The notes under the pieces are model-generated. The model was not told the DNA's origin and did not search any database. It was given only the letters and a program-made list of their open reading frames with translations. The translations under genes and the position numbers were made by a program. A stretch of 64,000 bases of DNA from Batillaria attramentaria (taxonomy: Eukaryota > Mollusca > Gastropoda > Batillariidae), in the NCBI GenBank assembly GCA_018292915.2, contig JACVVK020000005.1, positions 4,158,501-4,222,500 of the forward strand. The letters run 5' to 3'. Numbering within the stretch: the first letter of the stretch is position 1; every line of letters starts with the position of its first letter. Below are positions 47,581 through 58,250 of this stretch, in pieces.

Positions 47581-47705
47581 ACCTTCATTGTCAAACAAGA
47601 GAAACAACAACTAAATAACTTTTTAAACACCTCCAGCAACAACAAAAACAATAAAGAACTGATTAAAAAAATCATTTGTTGTACCTTTTTATTTGTCCGT
47701 ACATG

Positions 47706-47864
47706 GGGAGCCAGGCCAGTCGGACTTCGGATTTTCAATGCTCGGGTCGTGAGTTCGATTCCCGACCAGGACCAAATATTTGCGCTGGCATTTTTCTCGT
47801 CTTTGGTACAGCCTTTCGTGGTGAAAAAGGACGTTAAACTCCCAAACACCCACCCACCCTCCCC
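47706..47864 (+). mobile_element. SINE-A copy, partly deleted, with TSD
   Basis: Head gggagccaggccagtcggac with a deletion through box A; box B gtgagttcgattcccgacc; tail aaaaaggacgttaaactccc. TSD tgtccgtacatg (47694-47705) versus tgtccgtgcatg (47865-47876). Confidence 0.88.
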
Positions 47865-48107
47865 TGTCCGTGCATGCATCAAACACAGGAGAAGGGAGAT
47901 AATTTTCACACTTTTCAACAATGGATGGAAAAGGATGCACGTAGAAGGAATTAATCGACCTACTGGCATTTGCCCCATTTTCATTTGGAGAAAAAACTGT
48001 AGTTGGTGGAGTTACTGAGACCTATTTAGGAGATTTCATATGCAGGTCCATAATTATACCTTCTCTTTTGGAAATTTTAATGCAGAAAAAGAGTAACTCC
48101 CCCTAGG

Positions 48108-48187
48108 GGTAGGACGCGTTGGCTCATTGGTAAGTGATCGACTTTAGAATCGTGATCCTAGGGTCATGACTTTCAGTCCCTGTCGGT
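48108..48187 (+). mobile_element. tRNA-like SINE head, unassigned family
   Basis: gacgcgttggctcattggta (box A-like) and gggtcatgactttcagtccc (box B-like) with a plausible anticodon arm between. No cloverleaf strong enough for a tRNA gene, and no tail matching SINE-A, B or C. Confidence 0.5.
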
Positions 48188-48776
48188 GTCGAACTTTGCA
48201 CAGACTCTTTTCCGATAAACCCCGCGTTTTCCCAGTGACTCCTTATCAGTCACAGAGGATAGCGGACGTTTTCTGCACCCCGTCTAGTCCGTTCTCGCTT
48301 TCCGCCACAAGACACAAGCTGGAGGTGATCGTGAGTATTCGTGACACATGACCTCAGTATCACGTGACCTGTGCTACTTTCCTCTTGCCCCTTCTCTCTT
48401 ACCGCAAGTCATCATACGGACGTGCTGCATGACCTATCGGATGTCATGTCAATTTCAGCAGGCTCCGCCCCCGTCTCTGCAACCTCCTTCCCGCCTCCCT
48501 CTTTCGGCGCGTGGCCGCCCCGTGCTGAGCGCGTGCTTTGAGACTTGTCACACAACTCATCCGGTGTGCATTGTCTCCTCCTTTAAACCACCTCATTTAT
48601 CGTTTGCTGGCGAATTCCACCGGCTAAGAGACAACGGGGTTCAGTTCAGATTTCAGCTCGAATAATCCAACTCAGAACTGAGAGGGTGCGTGCTGTGCAC
48701 CAGAGATCACGTGATTTTTCGCCGGGCTGAGCTCTGAACTGGGCTTGGCCGGTCGTTTTGTGATTTCACGTCCTTT

Positions 48777-48850
48777 TTTTCATCACATGCGGGTGATCAG
48801 GACTGAATAAAGACGGGGCGGCGAAGAAACAGCCAGCACACATTGTTGGC
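48777..48850 (-). mobile_element. SINE-A tail fragment, old
   Basis: Shares catcacatgcgggtgatca, agacggggcggcgaagaaac and agccagcacacattgttggc with the minus-strand SINE-A tail. Strongly diverged. Confidence 0.55.
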
Positions 48851-48956
48851 TTTTCGATACAAAAAAGAACATAATTATGTCATTAGGAAATGAAAACTAA
48901 AGAAAATCAACAGCAGCACTTAGAATTGACAAGCTCTCTAATACTTTTTGAGACCT

Positions 48957-49040
48957 CTGTCTGTCTGTCTGCCTGCCTGCCTATCTGTCTGCCTGCCTGC
49001 CTATCTGTCTGTCTGCCTGCCTGTCTGTCTACCTGCCTGC

Positions 49041-49074
<34 letters not shown>

Positions 49075-49075
49075 T
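48957..49075 (+). repeat. (TCTG)/(CCTG)/(CT) tetranucleotide tract
   Basis: Pyrimidine-rich ctgt/cctg tract with a higher-order ctgcctgcctat pattern repeated. Confidence 0.95.
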
Positions 49076-49365
49076 GTAATTTGTCATTTTGTCATCTGGC
49101 ATTGTAGCGTTGCTGAACATTAATTCTACATTGAACCTACTACATGTATAAGCTTTGCTTAAAATTTGTATGTTCGTGTATGTTTGCCACATGTGAATGA
49201 AATAAACCTGTTTCAATAAAAATTGGTTATTGGGCTTCAACGTCACGGGAAAAAACGCCTACATGAATTGACTGGATTTTTTTGTTCAGGATATAAGCAT
49301 TAAGGATTGGGGATACGTTGAATGAATGTAATGAGGACCTCTTAAATTAGGTTTATACAAGCGTT

Positions 49366-50200
49366 AATAATAATAATAATTTTGTATTGTGTGGGCGCTG
49401 TAACCAATTTCTTGAACAGGCTCAAAGCGCCGCGAGCTGAACCCAACACGCACGCTCACGTGAATCACGCGCATTCTTTCACACACTGGACACATTACAA
49501 TCACGTGGTGCGAAGGGTCGGCTCAGCTATTCAAGTTTCAGAATTTACAATTGCATTTATTTTCAAATTTCTGGGAGCTGAACATTTTCAAAGAAGAAGG
49601 GGAGGAAGCCGGAGTACCCGGAGAGAACCCCTGACGATCGGCCCGAATGAACGGTGCCACGTACAACTAGGAAAACTTCTTTGCACCCGAGTGGGACTCG
49701 AACCTGACCTCTCGCATTGGTGGCAAAGTCAAGATTCAAGATTCAAAGATTTTATACCTTTCTCCCCATTTGGGGTATGGAGGAATGTCAAGTAATGCAT
49801 CATGCGTGATTCTTATACATACAGAACTACAAAAACACATGTAGGACGGAAGAAATCACAACAGTCCAAACTGCACATCGCATATGTTACAAAAGAAAAA
49901 ACAAGTGCACGCGTGTAAGGTGAAACATGCCAACATAGTTCCAAACATATCTACATGACATACTAGACGATTTTGCAATTTCTAATGAATTTTGCCAGAC
50001 AGCAATGCTTTCTTTGGTAGTTCTAGTGACATGTACCTGCAGACATTAAAAGATGAAATTGGTCTGCGAGAATGTGGATGGCATAACATGTTGCCTTTCA
50101 GCTTGAAATCTTGACTTGACTTGACTTGGCATTCCATGATAAAATGCAGTTCATCATCAGTTACTGACATATTGCACGTCTCTTTACCACTAGACCACCG
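49366..50200 (-). mobile_element. SINE-B copy interrupted by a LINE 3' fragment
   Basis: 49366-49730 matches the body of SINE-B (caaagcgccgcgagctgaac, ggaggaagccggagtacccg, gtgggactcgaacct). The tRNA head resumes at 50178 (gtctctttaccactagacca). The 447 bp between is a LINE-like fragment. Confidence 0.88.
49731..50177 (-). mobile_element. LINE-like 3' fragment nested in SINE-B
   Basis: On the minus strand it opens with CNMSVTDDELHFIMECQ, the C..(C)..DE.HF...C pattern common near the C-terminus of LINE reverse transcriptases. After an imperfect (TCAAG)n run comes RRPISSFNVCRYMSLELPKK, again like a LINE C-terminus, and the 3' end is ctttgaatcttgaatcttga, a (TTGAATC)-type tail. Severely 5'-truncated and not functional. 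The clade cannot be assigned. Confidence 0.7.
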
Positions 50201-50328
50201 ACCGTCCCCGGTGTATTTCATACACATACTCAAAACAGCAAGACGTGTCCTTGGTGCCATGGAATCATCCAGATCGGCTTCACAATCATATTCAGCGTTG
50301 AAACTAGCGTTTCCGTGGCTCTTCTTAG

Positions 50329-50599
50329 GGGTCCGCCCAAATAGTGCGAAGACGTGCGAAGAAGTTCGAAGAGGTGCGAAGAAGTGCGAAGAAGTGTTAA
50401 AACACCAAAATTTACTTACATATCGAAACATATGATGTTTTTCTCGGTATTTGTGTGTGTCTGTGTTCCTTTTTTAAATTAAAGAGAGCGACACAACTTC
50501 GAAATGGATACTTGACTCTCTCTCTCTCTCTCTCTCTCCCTCTCTGCCTCTCTCTCTTTAGTAGACAGATAGGCCGAATGACGAGAAACAACTTTAAAA

Positions 50600-50689
<90 letters not shown>

Positions 50690-50820
50690 TACCAAGAAAA
50701 ACATCGTCTGTTTCAATATGTAAGTATATTTTGGCGTTTTAACACTTCTTCGCACTTCTTTGCACTTCTTTGCACTTCTTCGCACTTCTTCGCACTTCTT
50801 TGCACTATTTGGACGGACCG
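50329..50820. mobile_element. 492-bp foldback element with perfect 8-bp TSD
   Basis: Arms of about 125 bp are inverted copies: a terminal gggtccgcccaaatag-type end, then multiple (gcgaagaagt) subterminal repeats, then gtgttaaaacaccaaaattt-like sequence, then atgatgtttttctcggtatt-like sequence. The centre holds (TC)n and about 44 (CA) units. The duplicated target cttcttag is at 50321-50328 and 50821-50828. No coding capacity. The 8-bp TSD fits hAT or P-type transposases. Confidence 0.88.
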
Positions 50821-51421
50821 CTTCTTAGCGGTTTTCCTTTTCACATGTATTCCCCATACTTAAGCACAAGTGCTCATCTTAGGCTAATGTCACACGGGAG
50901 ACGTTTTTGTTTTAACGGACAAGGAAAACAGCTCAAAACACGCTACGGGAAAAAAAACATTAGGACAAAAGCATGCTATGGCCGCATGTCACTGACACGA
51001 GAAACACGGGAAAACACCATGTTCGCTGTTTGTTCGGACACTCCCGTGTGACATCAGTTTTACGGCAGAAAGAAGTAAACTACTTAAATTATGCTGGTGA
51101 AAACAAAAGCACTACAGGATTACTACAATGCAACACAACAAATAAAACTACTGCTATCAAAAGGGTTAACGGTGCCCAGCCTGCAGAGAAAACACTAACC
51201 GGCCGAATAAAGGGTTAACAGTTTCCATGCTCAGCGTGACACGGCACCGTCCGACTTCTTTCCGTGTCTAATTTTGTCGTTAAGCGGATTTGAGAATTAT
51301 TTTATCATTAGCTTAGGCCGGGCAGCGGCTGACGGGCTGCCGACTGTCATAATTAGTATTCTTCTCCCGCCGTTAGAACTGGTGAGGCTTCCCTCAGCCC
51401 TGCCATCACCATATAATACGC

Positions 51422-51655
51422 CTCTCTCTCTCTCTCTCTGTGCTCTGTCTGTCTGTCTGCTCTGATTCTCGTGTGCTCTGTCTGTCTCCCTGCCTGCCTC
51501 TCTCTCTCTCTGTTGTCTGCCTGCCTGCCTGCCTGGCTGCCTGTCTGTCTCTGTCTGTCTGTCTCTCTGTCTGTCTCTCCCCCCCCCCTCTCTGTTTGTC
51601 TGTCTCCGTGTCTGTCTCTTTTTGTCTCTCTCCCTCCCTCTCTCTCTCTCTCTCG
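51422..51655 (+). repeat. Pyrimidine-rich (CT)/(CTGT)/(CTGC) tract
   Basis: 230 bp of mostly CT, CTGT and CTGC units. A similar short tract is at 51719-51778. Confidence 0.93.
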
Positions 51656-51783
51656 TCTTTGATTTAAAGATGATTTTATTTCGCTGTTCAGTTTGCACAA
51701 ACAAGTATTCGGGCGGTGGCCCGTCTGTCTGTCTCTGACTTTGTCAGTCTGTCTGCCTGCCTGCCTGTCTGTCTGTCTCGAGG

Positions 51784-51862
51784 AGTCGGGATAACCGAGC
51801 TGTTGCAGCTCTGGTTTGTTAGTGATCGGATCGTGAGTTCGATGCTAGGCTTGGATTCTACT
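51784..51862 (+). mobile_element. SINE-A-like tRNA head, diverged
   Basis: gagtcgggataaccgagctg (head) and ggatcgtgagttcgatgcta (box B) are recognisable. No tail follows. Confidence 0.55.
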
Positions 51863-51915
51863 CTCCCATCTAACGACAACGACGACTGTACGACAACAAG
51901 GAGCAGGGAGGCGGG

Positions 51916-52088
51916 TGGGCGGGTGGGTGTTTGGGGGTTTAACGTCCTTTTCCACCACATACGGGTGATATCAAAGACGGGGGGCAACGATGAAAAAGCC
52001 AGCACAATATTTGGCCCCAGCCAGGATTCGAACTCACGACCTGAGCATCAGAAGTCCAACGCTCTACCATTCGGCCACCCCGGCTCCC
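51916..52088 (-). mobile_element. SINE-A copy with perfect 15-bp TSD
   Basis: Full-length on the minus strand, flanked by gagcagggaggcggg at 51901-51915 and 52089-52103. Confidence 0.95.
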
Positions 52089-52755
52089 GAGCAGGGAGGC
52101 GGGATGGCGGTGTGGGAGTTCTAGCTTTGAGAAGGAGGTGGGGGTATCTGAATTGGAACTAACGGCGAACACTGCACGTGCGCGCGCACGCACCCCCCCC
52201 CCCCCCCACACACACACACAATCCTAGCACAGTTGAAAAGCTTCAGCGGATAACACTCCCCGAAATTTTCTTTTCATTACCAGGTTTGAGTAAGGGGTTC
52301 GATTTATTTTCCAACCGGGTGAAATTCATTTATCTGGCAACAGTCAAAGGTAAAGAAGAATTTTTTTTTTTAAAAGCTGAGCAGGAATAATCTTCTTTAT
52401 TCTATTGACCAGCATATCCGCATCCCCCTAAACGTCCGTGTTTGTTTGAGAGCTCAACGCTCAAAAGGATCGCGTGATTCCAAAGTATGATCTGAACATC
52501 GTTAATTAGACGTTGCAGATAGTAATCCCTTAATGAATTCTTCAAACGTTGTGTACGCAGTCGGTCGGGAAGTAAATATCAAAGGCTGAGATTCTATTTT
52601 TGCAGCGCGATAATTGTTCAGTCTGAGAAGGATTTGCAGAAACTGTCCATTTTGTTTCGCTGTGGTGTTTGTAAGTGTGGTCGGTTCGACATTTGGAGTC
52701 GTTCTGCTTCTAGTTTTATACAGAGGGCGTGTGCCTCTCTGTCCCCCTATCTGTC

Positions 52756-52879
52756 TGTCTAGCCGAGAACTAGTCTTTGTTGCTTGCGCGGCGTTAAGCC
52801 GTAACTAACTCACTCACTCACTCACTCACTCACTGTCTAGCCGCGAACTAGTCTTTGTTGCTTGCGCAACGTTAAAGCC

Positions 52880-52921
<42 letters not shown>

Positions 52922-52922
52922 G
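52756..52922 (+). repeat. Two R2-type 3' ends in tandem
   Basis: agccgagaactagtctttgt with ttgcgcggcgttaagcc and (ACTC)n, then agccgcgaactagtctttgt with ttgcgcaacgttaaagccc and (TAAC)n. They lie just upstream of the 53.0 kb LINE fragment. Confidence 0.7.
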
Positions 52923-52939
52923 TCAGTCTGACTTATGTC

Positions 52940-53215
52940 TGTTACTATCACAACACAAACAAGAAACGATCTGGTGCACGGGCTTTCAAGAGTGCAGCTC
53001 CTTGCCTCTGGAACAACTTGCCAGCTCACCTCAAGTCAGGTTCTGCGTCAGCCATGACCTTCAGGCGGAACCTCAAGACGCACCTTTTCTCTCAGTTCTA
53101 TTTTTTTTCCTTCTTCTTCTTCTTCCCCGACCCCAAAGGCGCCGTGAGCATGCTTACTGCATGGAAGTTCTTTTCGCTATACAAATGGCCAATCATCACC
53201 ATCATCATCATCTTA
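52940..53215 (+). mobile_element. LINE 3' fragment (L2/CR1/Jockey-type C-terminus)
   Basis: The frame reads RSGARAFKSAAPCLW then WNNLPAHLKSGSASAMTFRR and NLKTHLF, matching the AP.LWN.LP..(L/I)R....FK..LKTHLF ending of many L2/CR1-like reverse transcriptases. The 3' end is cgctatacaaatggccaat with an (ATC)n tail. Only the last ~60 codons survive. Confidence 0.8.
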
Positions 53216-53838
53216 TTCAAAACGGAAAGTTTGAAAACTGGTCGCAAGAACTCACGACCCCGAGCACTGAACGCCAAACGCTCTACCAGGTCGGCAATCC
53301 CTGCTTCCGCTTGCTGACTTGCTCACGTATGTTACACTCACTTACGTCACAAGTCAGTGGCAACGCAATTCTAAAATGTCTCGCGACAAACAGCGGGGTA
53401 TCAACTGGACCGGATCGTCATTAATGATGACACTCACCTTTTGATTAACACATCACGCACGTCACTGATTATAGACTTCTCCCGCTAAGCGGTTCACTGG
53501 CCATGCCAGGGGGAGAGCAATCCGATTGACTACCTGCGAATTACCGTTACTGGTCTGATCACTTGAAGAGATGATGCGACTTAGGAAGGAAGAGATCCAG
53601 TGAAATGAATTAGCAGATCGAACAGCGGGCTTCGCAATGGCGTGTTATCGTCGGTGACCGATCTTTATGAACATAGTAGTCTCACTCTCACGGAATTATT
53701 GTTTTCTTGGTCTGAAATCCTGTTTGAATGGTTGTTGTTGTTAGGAGGGTGGTTCAATTCAGTCCAGTTCAACAGATCTTTATTACTGATACCAAGAGGG
53801 GAAATTAGGGCGTGGTGGACATTAAAAAGAGGGGGTAG

Positions 53839-53882
<44 letters not shown>

Positions 53883-53883
53883 T

Positions 53884-54046
53884 GGGTGGGTGGGAGTGTA
53901 ACGTCCTTTTCCACCTCGTGTGGGTGATATAAAAAACGGGGCAAAGAGAAAAAGGCCAGCACAAATATTTGGCCCCATCCGGGATTCGAACTCACGACCC
54001 GAGCATTGTAAGTCCAACGCTCTGCCATTCGACTACGCCGCCTCCC
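53884..54046 (-). mobile_element. SINE-A copy inside segmental duplication, unit 1
   Basis: Minus-strand SINE-A (agtgtaacgtccttttccac to gctctgccattcgactacgc). Its tail side adjoins a (TG)n, and imperfect ttaaaaagaggg / ataaaaaagagagg direct repeats flank the composite. The identical copy at 55684 arose by segmental duplication. Confidence 0.9.
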
Positions 54047-54290
54047 CCATAAAAAAGAGAGGAGTGAATTTGAAACAAAATAAAAGACCAGAAAGGAAAA
54101 ACTCAGATAATAACACGAAACCTATACACATTTCAGTTATAAATCATACTAAAAAAGTTTCTACGTGTGTTCCTAAGAACACCACTCCCTATGTTGATCC
54201 CTAAATTCGCGATATGTTTTCCCTGTCTATTGGTTGGAGTTGGTTTATTCTTTGAATGGGTGCATTTGTTTACATATTATCTCCCGTTCC

Positions 54291-54321
54291 AATATGGCGG
54301 CCACCAGGTAACCATAGCAAC
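54291..54321 (+). promoter_or_regulatory. YY1-like and RFX X-box-like motif pair (unit 1)
   Basis: aatatggcggcc (54291-54302) matches the YY1 core (ATGGCGGC). gtaaccatagcaac (54308-54321) fits the RFX X-box pattern GTNRCC-AT-RGYAAC. A forkhead-like tgtttac precedes at about 54266-54276. No gene start is visible nearby; function is inference only. Confidence 0.35.
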
Positions 54322-54469
54322 ACAAAACAATAGTCTGAAAGTGTAGTGTAACATACTACCATTGCTCCCTCAAACTTCGAAAGCAGTTGGTATCAAACAA
54401 GGGAGCTCCGGTTCATTTCCTGAGGGCACTGACAGTTCTTCATTCTTTTACCTCCTCCTGATTCAGCTG

Positions 54470-54470
<1 letters not shown>

Positions 54471-54565
<95 letters not shown>
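54471..54565 (+). repeat. (TG)47 in segmental duplication unit 1
   Basis: The homologous array in unit 2 (56269-56332) has about 32 units. Confidence 0.97.
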
Positions 54566-54566
<1 letters not shown>

Positions 54567-54814
54567 GGGGTGAGTTTTTTGTGTCAAATTTGTCATAATT
54601 ATTTTTATCATAGTATTCGTCGCTGATATAATCTTCACGGAAGAAAACAATGTGTCCACCCTGACTGCATGTAGTGGTTTTTTTTTTTTGTTTTTTTTTT
54701 TTTTTGGGGGGGGGGTGGGGGGTGGGTTGCTGCGCCAACTCTTTGTCACCTCCAGTGGTGGTCCTCCCAGGTCACGGGTGGAATCCACGGAAGGCTCGGG
54801 AGCTGGGGCAATTT

Positions 54815-54951
54815 TTATTATACATGATGATGGAGATGAGGACAATGGTAAGATGATGCTATGGAGGTCCGTGTGGTTTGGGACTGCGGGACAGGGCCGC
54901 ATTTCACGCTTCCTGTCATGAATATCCCGGCATTAACCAGGCCCGGGAACT
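54815..54951 (-). mobile_element. SINE-C, 5'-truncated
   Basis: About 137 bp matching the 3' portion of 62090-62449, including gatgatggagatgaggacaa. Lies between the two segmental duplication units. Confidence 0.8.
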
Positions 54952-54981
54952 GTAAACAACTACTTCAGTAGACAGCACAAC

Positions 54982-55080
54982 TATGAAAAAGTCAGCACAA
55001 AGCTTCGTCACCCATCCAGGACTTGAACTCACGACCCCGAGCACTGAACGCCAAACGCTCTACCAGGTCGGCAATCCCTG
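54982..55080 (-). mobile_element. SINE-A-like copy, diverged, at duplication breakpoint
   Basis: Minus-strand segments atgaaaaagtcagcacaaag, gaactcacgaccccgagcac and gctctaccaggtcggcaat. The segmental duplication starts inside its box B (55025); the upstream unit has only the remaining part (53248-53301). Confidence 0.75.
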
Positions 55081-55621
55081 CTTCCGCTTGCTGACTTGCT
55101 CACGTATGTTACACTCACTTACGTCATAAGCTACAGTCAGTGGCAACGCAATTCTAAAATGTCCCGCGACAAACAGCGGGGTATCAACTGGACCGGATCG
55201 TCATTAATGATGACACTCACCTTTTGATTAACACATCACGCACGTCACTGATTATAGACTTCTCCCGCTAAGCGGTTCACTGGCCATGCCAAGGGGAGAG
55301 CAATCCGATTGACTACCTGCGAATTACCGTTATTGTTCTGATCACGTGAAGAGATGATGCGACTTAGGAAGGAAGAGATCCAGTGAAATGAATTAGCAGA
55401 TCGAACAGCGGGCTTCGCAATGGCGTGTTATCGTCGGTGACCGATCTTTATGAACATAGTAGTCTCACTCTCACGGAATAATTGTTTTCTTGGTCTGAAA
55501 TCCTATTTGAATGGTTGTTGTTGTTAGGCGGGTTGTTCAATTCAGTCCAGTTCAACAGATCTTTATTACTGATACCAATAGGGGAAATTAGGGCGTGGTG
55601 GACATTAAAAAGAGGGGGTAG

Positions 55622-55683
<62 letters not shown>

Positions 55684-55690
<7 letters not shown>

Positions 55691-55848
55691 GGAGTGTAAC
55701 GTCCTTTTCCACCTCGTGTGGGTGATATAAAAAACGGGGCAAAGAGAAAAAGGCCAGCACAAATATTTGGCCCCATCCGGGATTCGAACTCACGACCCGA
55801 GCATTGTAAGTCCAACGCTCTGCCATTCGACTACGCCGCCTCCCCCAT
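55684..55848 (-). mobile_element. SINE-A copy inside segmental duplication, unit 2
   Basis: Same element and flanks as 53884-54046; the adjoining (TG)n is longer here (about 60 versus 41 bp). Confidence 0.9.
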
Positions 55849-56088
55849 AAAAAAGAGAGGAGTGAATTTGAAACAAAATAAAAGACCAGAAAGGAAAAAC
55901 TCAGATAATAACACGAAACCTATACACATTTCAGTTATAAATCATACTAAAAAAGTTTCTACGTGTGTTCCTAAGAACACCACTCCCTATGTTGATCCCT
56001 AAATTCGCGATATGTTTTCCCTGTCTATTGGTTGGAGTTGGTTTATTCTTTGAATGGGTGCATTTGTTTACATATTATCTCCCGTTCC

Positions 56089-56119
56089 AATATGGCGGCC
56101 ACCAGGTAACCATAGCAAC
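56089..56119 (+). promoter_or_regulatory. YY1-like and RFX X-box-like motif pair (unit 2)
   Basis: Exact duplicate of the pair at 54291-54321, with YY1-like 56089-56100 and X-box-like 56106-56119. Confidence 0.35.
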
Positions 56120-56267
56120 ACAAAACAATAGTCTGAAAGTGTAGTGTAACATACTACCATTGCTCCCTCAAACTTCGAAAGCAGTTGGTATCAAACAAGG
56201 GAGCTCCGGTTCATTTCCTGAGGGCACTGACAGTTCTTCATTCTTTTACCTCCTCCTGATTCAGCTG

Positions 56268-56333
<66 letters not shown>

Positions 56334-56334
<1 letters not shown>

Positions 56335-56425
56335 CGCATATGTGTTGGTATGAGTGTGGGAGTACACGCATTGAGTCACTTTGTGAGAATTTTGCGCTAT
56401 ATAAGTACAATTCATTATTATAATT
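56334..56425 (+). mobile_element. Probable LINE 3' end abutting duplicated (TG)n
   Basis: gtgagaattttgcgctatat then aagtacaattcattattata resembles the cgctata-type LINE 3' end at 53.2 kb with an (ATT)n tail. It marks where unit 2 of the segmental duplication stops matching unit 1. Confidence 0.45.
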
Positions 56426-57048
56426 ATTCCTTAGTTCTGAGCTCTTTTGAGATGGGGCGCCACAAATACCCTTTATTATTATTAGTATTATTATTATTCT
56501 TAGTGCCATGGTAGACTCCGGCCTCTGGTACCAGACACCTGAAGGTACTCTCAGTCCACACAGGGTTAGTTTCAACAGTTTTATTCATTTTGAACAAATA
56601 TAAATATTCACTCTCACAATTTTCACGAGGCCGAGCACAACAAGTCAAAAACTTATATAAGTGTGCTCATAAGTACACAAACATGTGTGGCGGAGACGTC
56701 AAATACAGTGTTATGATAGGACAGATCTGTAAAGAAAGAGATAGGAAGAAAGGGGATAGGGAGAATGGCCAACAAGTACTGCACAAAGAAAAATGCAGTG
56801 GGACTGTGGTTTCAACGGTGGCAGCGGGCTGGCGACTGCTAATGGTAATCGGAATTTAGGTGACAAAGGGTTAACGAGTACATTTGAGTGGTTCCATTTT
56901 TTAATGAAATGAAAATAAAAAAGCCTGTTTTCTGCGTGTAGTGCAGTCATCCACTTTTTTATTCACGAAAATGCGGGGACTGGTTTCTCAGCTCCACTCT
57001 TTCAGATCTTAGATAATATGCAGATTTGTCTCTATGCGTTTCTCCATC

Positions 57049-57601
57049 TGTGCCGACAATTAATGTGATACTGTGGAACTCTACGGGCCCGATATGAATT
57101 ATTCTACAAATACCACAACCCTCAACAAAGAATTTAGATATTCACAGTTTTTTTTTTCAAAGTTGTTTTAATGTTTAGTAGTTTCTCCGTTTGTGGCAAT
57201 ATCAATGCGGTTTCTGCAGACAATCTCCGGGTACTATATAAATTATTCTACCAGAAACCACAGTCCTTAACGAAGCTTACAGAGGATCAGAGTTAGTTGT
57301 TGTTTTTTTAAGTAGTCCCTCCGTTCGTGCAGTATCGGTGGGCTGAAATTTAATGTCATGTCCCCCGTGGGTCTTAAATACGGGTATGCTGGGCCACCCC
57401 ATTTCCCTTCTCTAAGGATTTTCTGGAGGTGTCGGAGGTTTTATGTGCGGCGAGTAATCAACATCCCTTAGTAATTACTACCTGAACATATGTGTGCATG
57501 GTTTTGTTTTCCTGTTTCCTTTTTTTTTCTTCTCTGCTCAGTAAAAAAATCATGAGCATGACTCTTGGTCTAAGTTAAAAATTGACATGCAGCAGAACTG
57601 G

Positions 57602-57635
<34 letters not shown>

Positions 57636-58250
57636 CGAACAGCAAAACATTTCGGAAAAGACATGAAGAAAAGTGCACTTGTTCCTGAAGTTGAAGACGT
57701 TTCGCAAGCTGTCCTCTAGTGTCCTCAAACCCCAAAGACTCCTGCCAGCGAGGACCATCTCTCCATCTGGTCAGCGTCGCGCCCTCTAATCAGGTCAGGC
57801 GTCGACCATGCGCCCCGCGCCCCTCCCCCTCGGGGTGCACGTGCAACACGGGCTGTGACGTAGCCAGGGGCCGCTCGCGTGGGTGCCAACGGCCAGAAGA
57901 CGGCGAGGCAGCTCTCGGGAGACAATAGGGCGAGCGGAACGCCTGTGGGGTGGCAAGTGACACCCATCTGTACAGTTCTGTCACAGTCTTGGACTCAAAA
58001 TCCCTCCCCCCTTCCTCTTTAGAAATCCTCTGAAGTTTTTGCAGCTTCCACACCTCTTGTCTTTCGGATCCCAGGCTTGAGGAATAGTCAGTCAACATGT
58101 CTCCCCTGTTCCGACAATTTCAATGTGATTCTACAAGAAAGCTACGACCGGGTACGAAATAAATTAAATTTTCTCAATGCCACACTCATCAGCGAAAAAT
58201 TCAGACGCCCACAGTTATTTTTAACGTTTAGTCTGTCTGTGCAAATATCA
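57049..58250 (+). repeat. Diverged ~140 bp repeat units, three in row plus one displaced
   Basis: Blocks of type 'ccg(t)ttgtggcaatatcaatg', 'gggtactatataaattattc' and 'agtccttaacgaagctta..cagagtt' recur at about 57049, 57189, 57310 and 58106. They are old and diverged; the last is separated by a GC-rich stretch (57.72-57.96 kb). Confidence 0.55.

Larger units (their letters stand above)
53248..54565 (+). repeat. Tandem segmental duplication, unit 1 (~1.3 kb)
   Basis: Nearly identical to 55025-56332, offset 1777 bp at the left end. Visible differences are scattered single bases (gccagggggag/gccaaggggag, ttactggtct/ttattgttct, accaagagg/accaatagg), one short indel (cacaag/cataagctaca) and (TG)n length. 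It contains a SINE-A, two (TG)n arrays and the YY1/X-box pair. Confidence 0.95.
55025..56332 (+). repeat. Tandem segmental duplication, unit 2 (~1.3 kb)
   Basis: Partner of 53248-54565. The left boundary falls within a SINE-A box B that is more complete here (54982-55080), so this unit's left flank is probably ancestral and unit 1 the derived copy. The right boundary is the end of a (TG)n. Confidence 0.95.

Noticed and set aside
50121..50435. Frame on either strand at 50.0-50.4 kb as a gene
   Set aside because: It crosses the LINE fragment, SINE-B head and foldback element; a chance composite.
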